In this document: positions 57,991 through 64,000 of the stretch, piece by piece | How the letters are laid out: each line of letters opens with the position of its first letter | Position numbering within the stretch: the stretch's first letter is position 1 | From: Corythucha ciliata | Lineage: Eukaryota; Arthropoda; Insecta; Hemiptera; Tingidae | Length of the DNA: 64,000 bases | NCBI GenBank assembly: GCA_038030265.1 | Contig: CM075941.1 | Coordinates: 18,724,001 to 18,788,000, forward strand | Reading direction: 5' to 3' | Translations under genes and position numbers: made by a program | Notes under the pieces: model-generated | Databases searched by the model: none | What the model saw: the letters and a program-made list of their open reading frames with translations, nothing else | Told to the model about the DNA's origin: nothing

Positions 57991-58239
57991 CTAAGTGCCC
58001 TCTTTTATGACGACGTCAGTGTCACTCAAGTGGTCGAGTGTCCCGCCTTCCCCGTCCCCCCCCCCCGGCTGATTTTAGTCTTTGGAATATTTGTCTCGAT
58101 TTTGTCAAATTTCGAGTTACCCAGCCCTACAGAAAAATAGCCAATCTCACAGAGCTGACTCAATCAAAAAGTATATTTCTCTCCCCAAAAACGAGGCAAC
58201 TTCACAGATTTCCAACCTTTAAACACATATTTGCCAGGG

Positions 58240-59681
58240 TGTTATAAATTTTAGCCTAGAGTTAGCAGGTTTCCCCAAAAAATTAGCTACGAACTAGAGT
58301 CACGATGTTGCATCAACAATAAACAGAGAAATATGGAGTTTGGTGATTTTAGCCACGAACTGAAACTTTTTCACAATTTATCTGCGTATACGCGATTTTT
58401 CTCAGTTTGTAAGAAGGCGCTCCAAGACGTAACCATAAATCAGCAATTTCTAGATTTTAGCCGAGAATGATCGCTTTTCCTCGGTTTTGGCCGCGAAGTA
58501 GCGCAATTTCTCAATGTTCACCGCACATTTCCACGTTATTTCTTCAATTTTAACTGCACATTAGCGGCGCTCCTCAAATTTTGCCGCAAATTAGCGTTCC
58601 TTCTCTTTAGTAACGAATTGACCATTTTCCCCTCTTAGAGCCTAGCGCTTTTTCTCGACATACTTTTCACAATTTTAGCCCTGAAGTGGCCTCAAGAAGG
58701 ACCGGCGAGTTAGCGGAATTAGCTACGAATATTGTGCTTTTGCTCCATTTTTATAGAATTTTAGCGTTTTTCCACCACCATTTTAAGCTTCAAATTACCG
58801 GCAATTCTCAATTTTAGCCATGAATAACAGTTTTTTCCCACAATTTAGCTTCGAATTTACTTATTTTCAATTTTCACCCTGAATTACCGATTTTCTCAAT
58901 TTTAGCCGCGAATTGGCGGTTTTTCACACTTTATCAATTTTTGCTGTAAATCAGCGATTTTCCTCAGCTTAATCAGAAAATTATGGATTGGCTACTTTTC
59001 TCGCGTAAAGCCATGAATTAGCGCTTTTTTAAATTTTAGCCACGAATGAGCCGCAAATTACTACCTTTTCTCGATTTTAGCCGTGAATTTTTGTTTTTAA
59101 GAATTTAGAAGTCAATTATCAGTTTTTTTTTTCACTTACAGCTATCAGCGCTTACAGCGCTTTTTCTCTATTTTAGCCCTGAAGTTAATGGCAAATAAGT
59201 AATTTTTCTCCATTTCAAGCGAATTTTAGCGCTATTCTATATTTTTAAGTCGCGAATGACCGGTAAATTCGGTGATTCTCAATTTTAGACGCGAATAACA
59301 CTGTTTTTTCCCCTAAATTTTAGCCTCGCGCATGTGTTTATTTTCAATTTTCCCACCGAATTACCGACTTTTCTCCATTTTAGCCATTAGTGGGTTTTCA
59401 AAATGTATCAGAAAATTAGCGTTACTTCTTACATGTATACACGAACTACAGCATTTTTTCTCAATTTTAGCCACGAAGCTGCTTCAAGAAGAAACCGAGA
59501 ATTTGAAAATTATCGATTTTAGCCGAGAATAATAGTTTCTTCTTAATTTTTGCCTTGAAGCAACATTAATCTCCATTTTCGCTCAAATTACAGCTTTTTA
59601 TTAATTCTAGCTGCAAATTAGCGGCTTTCCTCAATCCACGATTTATACGAATTGGTTACTTTTCTCCTTACAGCCTAGAGA
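58240..59681 (+). repeat. Family A array, forward orientation
   Basis: TTCTCAATTTTAGCCGCGAA / TTAGCG units, with long-unit variants near 58675 and 59475 (GAAG..GC.TCAAGAAG). Interrupted at 59682 by the composite foldback and resuming at 60733-60790. Confidence 0.85.
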
Positions 59682-59796
59682 CCTTAATTCACTAAAATTA
59701 AGCGCCGGCGCTATCCACCCGTCTTGTCGAAAAACATATGTTCTATTCCGGGGAGGACGGGTGGATAGCGCCTGCGTTAACTTTTAGTGAATAAGG
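59682..59796. mobile_element. Foldback repeat, part of a composite insertion
   Basis: Arms 59682-59723 and 59756-59796 are inverted repeats sharing GGCGCTATCCACCCGTC exactly and a further TTCACTAAAA block. The loop is 32 bp. It adjoins two further inverted repeats on its right and is inserted in a family A array. Confidence 0.7.
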
Positions 59797-59943
59797 CGCC
59801 TGGGGGTCAACCATGAGCTAGCGTTAAAAAATTAACGCAAGCGGTAACTAAGGACGCTCTATCACAAATCATGTTATAATGCCATAGATACCGCGTTTTG
59901 ACGGTATTTTTACGCTAGCTCATGGTTGACACCCTGGGGGCCT
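59795..59943. mobile_element. Second foldback repeat of the composite
   Basis: Arms 59795-59825 and 59911-59943 share GTCAACCATGAGCTAGCGT exactly as an inverted repeat and GC-rich ends. The interior of about 85 bp is AT-rich with a further short hairpin. The right end overlaps the start of the next inverted-repeat element. Confidence 0.7.
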
Positions 59944-60732
59944 ATTCTCTAACAAAAAAAAAACAATTTATTTTTCATGGCAATGTTTCTATTTCAATCA
60001 TTTGTTTGAAGAAAATGAATAAAATAGAAACATTGCTACGGAATAGTATATTACATTACGAGTCTAGGAAGGGGGTTATTACTTACGAGTTTTTTATTTC
60101 GCAGTCTAGGCGGAGGCCGATTCCGCTAAAAAAAACCCTTCCTACTCAAGTGATGTACGACTTTTTCCACGCGACAGCAAGGAAATTATTGAAAACAGTG
60201 TGATTAAACGTAACGTGAAACTGAAAAATAGAGGGCCGACCAGTCGAGCAATGACACTTAAGAGAACCTTTGAACAAGGTTATAAAACCAAGAAGGTTTG
60301 GTTATTTGTGTGGAATTGGAACATGTGTGGTGAGAGAGCCGGTGTTCGTGGGTCTGTGTTGAGTATTTATGTGTAATACAGCAGTGTTTCTGTGTTTCAT
60401 TCCATTTGGTAGGAAATGAAATTGATTTAACTTTCCTTTAAAATACTTATGTAATTCCTCGATCGGAATTCCACGTTTTTTGTTGTGAAGGACTGTGACA
60501 AACTGACCACTGACTTCTCGTACGCTCGTTCAAGAAGACATTAAACGAGGTTATAACCCGAGTTCATTTACATTCCGTACTAGGACGGAAAATACTTTCC
60601 GGACTAGTACGGAAAATTTTTCGAATGTCCCGGTGGTCAACTTCCCAGACTTTTTTGGGTACAGAAAATGACTACTTTCGGAGCATGTCGCGTGAAAAAC
60701 ATATTGCTTTTTTGTTAGAGAATGGGCCCCCC
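59935..60732. mobile_element. About 800-bp element with terminal inverted repeats
   Basis: The left end (GGGGGCCTATTCTCTAAC, about 59936-59953) is the inverted repeat of the right end (60714-60732), with weaker similarity continuing inward for about 25 bp. The interior holds a small hairpin (59979-59996 with 60022-60041) and a 93-codon open frame (59922-60203) without recognisable domains. Probably a non-autonomous DNA transposon; no clear target duplication because its left edge abuts another foldback. Confidence 0.6.
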
Positions 60733-61130
60733 GAATTAGTGCTTTTTATCAATTTATTTCTGAATTTTAGCCACGAATGAGCGGCAAATCACTAGTTCCC
60801 TTGCGAACTAGTAGATTTATACGTAATTTAATTAACAAACCATGTAACAATGTACAGTTGTTCGTCGAGAAGATGTTACCTGCGCGGTTGGGAGAGAGGG
60901 AGAAAAACCATGTACATTCGAATTTTTAATTTATTTAACTTCCTATTTATCGTTGCCTGAAGAGGCCGGCAAATTGACCGACGAAACGTCACTTTTTATG
61001 AAAAATACAGCTTAGTTATTTTTTTCACCTAACAGGCCTAATTGGTCGATAATTGGTATAAGAATCGAAGTTATTGGAATAGGCGATAGTTTTTGTTTCA
61101 CAAGAGCTAAATTGATATTTTAAAAAAAAT
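60733..61130. other. Short family A remnant and hammerhead-like motif region
   Basis: 60733-60795 is family A. The rest is AT-rich with short inverted repeats and the hammerhead-like core at 60957-60990. Confidence 0.45.
60957..60990 (+). other. Second hammerhead-like core motif
   Basis: CTGAAGA, a GC-rich imperfect stem with loop, then GAAACGTC. This is the same element order as at 14984-15016, but stem II pairing is imperfect and stem III would have no loop. It may be the decayed end of a Penelope-like element; it follows an AT-rich stretch and short inverted repeats (60860-60925). Confidence 0.35.
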
Positions 61131-61450
61131 TGTGTTGTGTTGAGCCATGCTCACGAAATAACTTTTTCAAAATTGAAACCAGCCCTATTGGCGGCATATG
61201 AAGATGCAAAATGCGTCAAATTAGGTTCTTCAAAGAGCCAAAATTGGTTTTTCGAATTAGCCAAACCGAAGTCACAGCCCACTTTTTTGTTTGGAAGAGC
61301 GAAATTAGACTTTTGAAAGAGCTGGAATCGAAAAATGTTGATTCCAAAAGAACAAAAAACCCAGCGAAATTCATTTTCTAAAAGAGCCAAGCATACAAAA
61401 ATTGTCTCTTAAATATGAGCTAAAATTAGGGGTTTGAGCTTGTGAATAAA
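61131..61450 (-). repeat. Family G array, short
   Basis: GAGCCAAAATTGG..TTTTCGAA units, about 30 bp, strongly diverged. Confidence 0.6.
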
Positions 61451-63324
61451 ATAGACGGGGAAACAAGAAAAAACATCCGACTTGCAAAAATTAGACACAA
61501 GAGGAAAAAAAACAATTTAATAATCAAAATGAAAAGTAAAAGTGAGAGAGTGAGTGAGAGAGAAAAACGTTAGTGTAACACACTTTCACTCACCGGTCAG
61601 TCAACCCTCTTCCCACCACTTAACATCTGCTCGATTCCCATTTTGTTTTTTGAAAAAGGGCATTCTAGGAAAGTAAAACAGTAGAATTTTACGTGCAAAT
61701 CAATTTTTATAGTTTTTGAGAAACGGTGACCTAGTGATCTTTACGAATTCGAAGGGGAAAATTCAATGGTTTTTTTTTCAAATTCATAATCGGCAGTATT
61801 TTTTTTTAACCAGAGGTAAAAGAGGGTGACGAGTGCAATTTTGACAACATTCTAAACCCAGTACAGCTTCCTGCTGTTGCAAATTGGTGTAGTTAGCAAA
61901 AATTAGTTGGACTAAACCTTTGTTTGTACTTCAACGAGATTGACGTGGGGTTTATGGACTTATGAGCTAAGAAAGAAAAGATTCTTAACTTTTATCCTAA
62001 AATTATTTGCTGCTGTATCCGAAATTGATTCGCTGCCGTATCTTTTCATTAAAAGAACCCTAGTAGTCAAAAACAAGTTAATAAAATGGTCTTTTGTATC
62101 AATTTGGATACTTTTTTGTTTAATGAGCGAAAATTCGTTGATTGACAATAGAGATGAGCATTTCTAAGGCCAATGGAATCACTTGAGCTTCTGGAATGTC
62201 AATTTCCTTTTCTAGATTAGGCAATAACCTTCACGACACAACTTGTATTTATCCCTCAACACCCCCTATCCATCTGAAGAAAGCATTGCTTTTGTAACTG
62301 CGCAATATAACTTGTGATTTGAGTCGTATAAAAAATTTTTACGTTGCTTCTGTAATTGTTATTTTATTAACTTATTTAATTTTATTGTCAAAAATAAGAA
62401 AATGTGGCAACAACGATCCCACTCGATTCAGCCCGAAAAGTCAGCGGTCGCGACGCCTCGGCCCCGGAGGCCTTGTACTCTGAGAAGTCTCCGTCTCCCC
62501 ACTTTCGAGCCAAAAGCTTACGAAACTTTCCTTTTTTTTCGTAAAGGTTACCCAAAGTCTCGCGGGGGCCTTGATTCGCGAATCCAGCGTATAGGCATTT
62601 TTATATACATGTAATATTTATGGCCGTGTTTTATTTGGATATAATCCTCAGGTTCGGCTACTATTTTTTTTTTTTCAGTTGAGTAATTATTTTCGACACA
62701 AAAGGCTTCATGTAACCAGAAAAAAGAAGGTGCGATCGTCAAGATTAAGATTTTATTGTTCTTCCTCTTTCAATCTGAAATGAATCAGTTCATCTACAAT
62801 TCTCACGGCAGACTTTTGTAAAACGTTTAAAACAGAATTTGTTATTTTTAAAGCATGTCTTAACTCCTCCAGTGAAAGTTTCTACACCCCGAAACTTTCC
62901 TCGCCTTTTCAATCAAGCCATTTACACTTCATTCATGCAAGATCAAATATCGACGAAATGGAGAAACCCTCGCATATTTTACATTAGTTACCGGATATAG
63001 TGGCGGGTGTAAATCCTGAAAAATGTGAAAAGGTCGACGACCCTTTATTGTGCCCTTAGTCTTGTTAGGCCAAGTCTTTTTTTTAGTTCAGCCGTCATGA
63101 CTATACACATGGGTACGGAAATACGCCATCTTGAGCCCCTCGTTCATCAATATACGATGATATTATATATTATAAGACGGTGTGGTAGTAATCCTTGTGA
63201 GCTATACGTCGACAGCTGATATCAGTTGATTGACGAGCTACTCGAAACTCTACGAAACACAACTTAACGAATAAAAAGGACAGGAAAAAACGTTTTCTTT
63301 TCACTTCATTGTTTTATTTAGCCA
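61451..63324. other. Repeat-poor region, no gene recognised
   Basis: AT-rich. 62402-62500 is a GC-rich patch without a recognisable gene. No tRNA fold found there. Confidence 0.4.
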
Positions 63325-63411
63325 AAGCTGAGCTATGGGCTTCAACCAATCAGAGCGCTCCGAGTGCTCAGCGCGGAGCACTCTGATTGATTGAAGCCCA
63401 CAGTTCAACTT
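63325..63411. mobile_element. Short hairpin MITE
   Basis: Arms 63325-63362 and 63374-63411 are inverted repeats; the core TGGGCTTCAA...CTCCG portion matches 25 of 27. The loop is 11 bp. No coding capacity. Confidence 0.7.
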
Positions 63412-63649
63412 TTTAAAGCGTGCACGTGAAGGCGGCTTTAGGACTCGTTTTTAAACTCTAACCCATGTCGAAGAACGTAAGGCGAGACCCGCGCGATTTT
63501 AGCGTTTAGATCAGGTTAAGCGTTTGTATAGCGCAGGTGCGCGATTTTCGTCGAAAACGCACCGGCACATATACAACACTACGATCGTTTTCCCCCCCTC
63601 TCCCCCCACCACTCCGTTTATTGTAGGTCCTTGCTCTAATCGAGAAGCG

Positions 63650-64000
63650 CGATTTTCAAGCGGCCAGACATTTATAAAAAGCGCTGATTCGGGAAAAAAG
63701 GTAAGGAAATCTAAAATTGAGAAAATTCTATAATTCGCAGCTAACATTGAGAAAACGTCTCGCGTTTTTTGGAAGCATCGTAGCAGCAAAATGTTTCAGG
63801 AAAACGCTCACTCGCGGTCACAATCGAGACAAAGCGCTCGTTCGCAGCTATAAAATTTTTAAAAAAACGCTTTTCCTCGGCTAAAATCGATAAAGTCACA
63901 AATTCATGGCTAAAAAATTGATAGCGTTTTCCATTAGCACAAAAATCAGCGATGCAGCAATTCATTTCCACCTGCCCTCTCTTAATTAAAACATATGTTA
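63650..64000 (-). repeat. Family A array, reverse orientation, runs off the window
   Basis: AAAATTGAGAAAA..CTAATTCGCAG units, with one long-unit variant near 63755 (TTTTTTGGAAGCATCGTAGC). Confidence 0.75.

Noticed and set aside
62402..62614. Possible coding region in a GC-rich patch
   Set aside because: No recognisable motif, no splice signals and no continuation; composition alone is not enough.

Overview
The window is nuclear DNA from an animal with intron-rich genes. It is most likely an invertebrate and probably an arthropod, because the one clear host gene is an HR4/NR6A-type orphan nuclear receptor resembling the arthropod HR4 proteins. There is no bacterial gene organisation. The sequence is AT-rich, has many homopolymer runs and is dominated by degenerate short-period repeats. 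I cannot name the species.

Host gene: on the minus strand, eleven coding exons between 2895 and 26692 join in frame with consistent splice sites and phases. They give 694 codons: a short N-terminus, a conserved basic segment, a long Gly/Ser/Pro/Gln-rich region with two polyglutamine tracts, a complete two-zinc-finger DNA-binding domain, the NR6-type C-terminal extension, and the first half of the ligand-binding domain. The rest of the ligand-binding domain lies off the left edge. A symmetrical 27-nt candidate cassette exon (12580-12606) and a candidate alternative first coding exon about 29 kb upstream (55396-55525) both fit the reading frame. The introns are mostly repeat.

Repeats: the rest of the window alternates between repeat-free islands (about 10.2-13.7, 16.7-20.5, 23.3-29.5, 33.6-37.9, 41.9-43.6, 45.2-47.9, 49.8-51.2, 54.2-57.0 and 61.5-63.3 kb) and long arrays of very divergent tandem-like repeats. 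At least eight sequence-distinct families (called A to H here) have periods of roughly 16-30 bp. Family A recurs in more than ten arrays, in both orientations, and mixes a short unit with a longer one. Family D carries a higher-order module of about 110 bp.

Mobile elements: a tRNA-headed SINE with clear target-site duplications (32395-32671), a decayed non-LTR reverse transcriptase (38281-39019), a 169-bp MITE with 8-bp target duplications (14191-14359), several other foldback elements (16012-16152, 59682-60732, 63325-63411), and an 81-bp-arm palindrome whose loop carries a hammerhead-like core of the kind found in Penelope-like elements (14878-15079). Several elements sit inside the family A or B arrays, so those arrays existed before the insertions.
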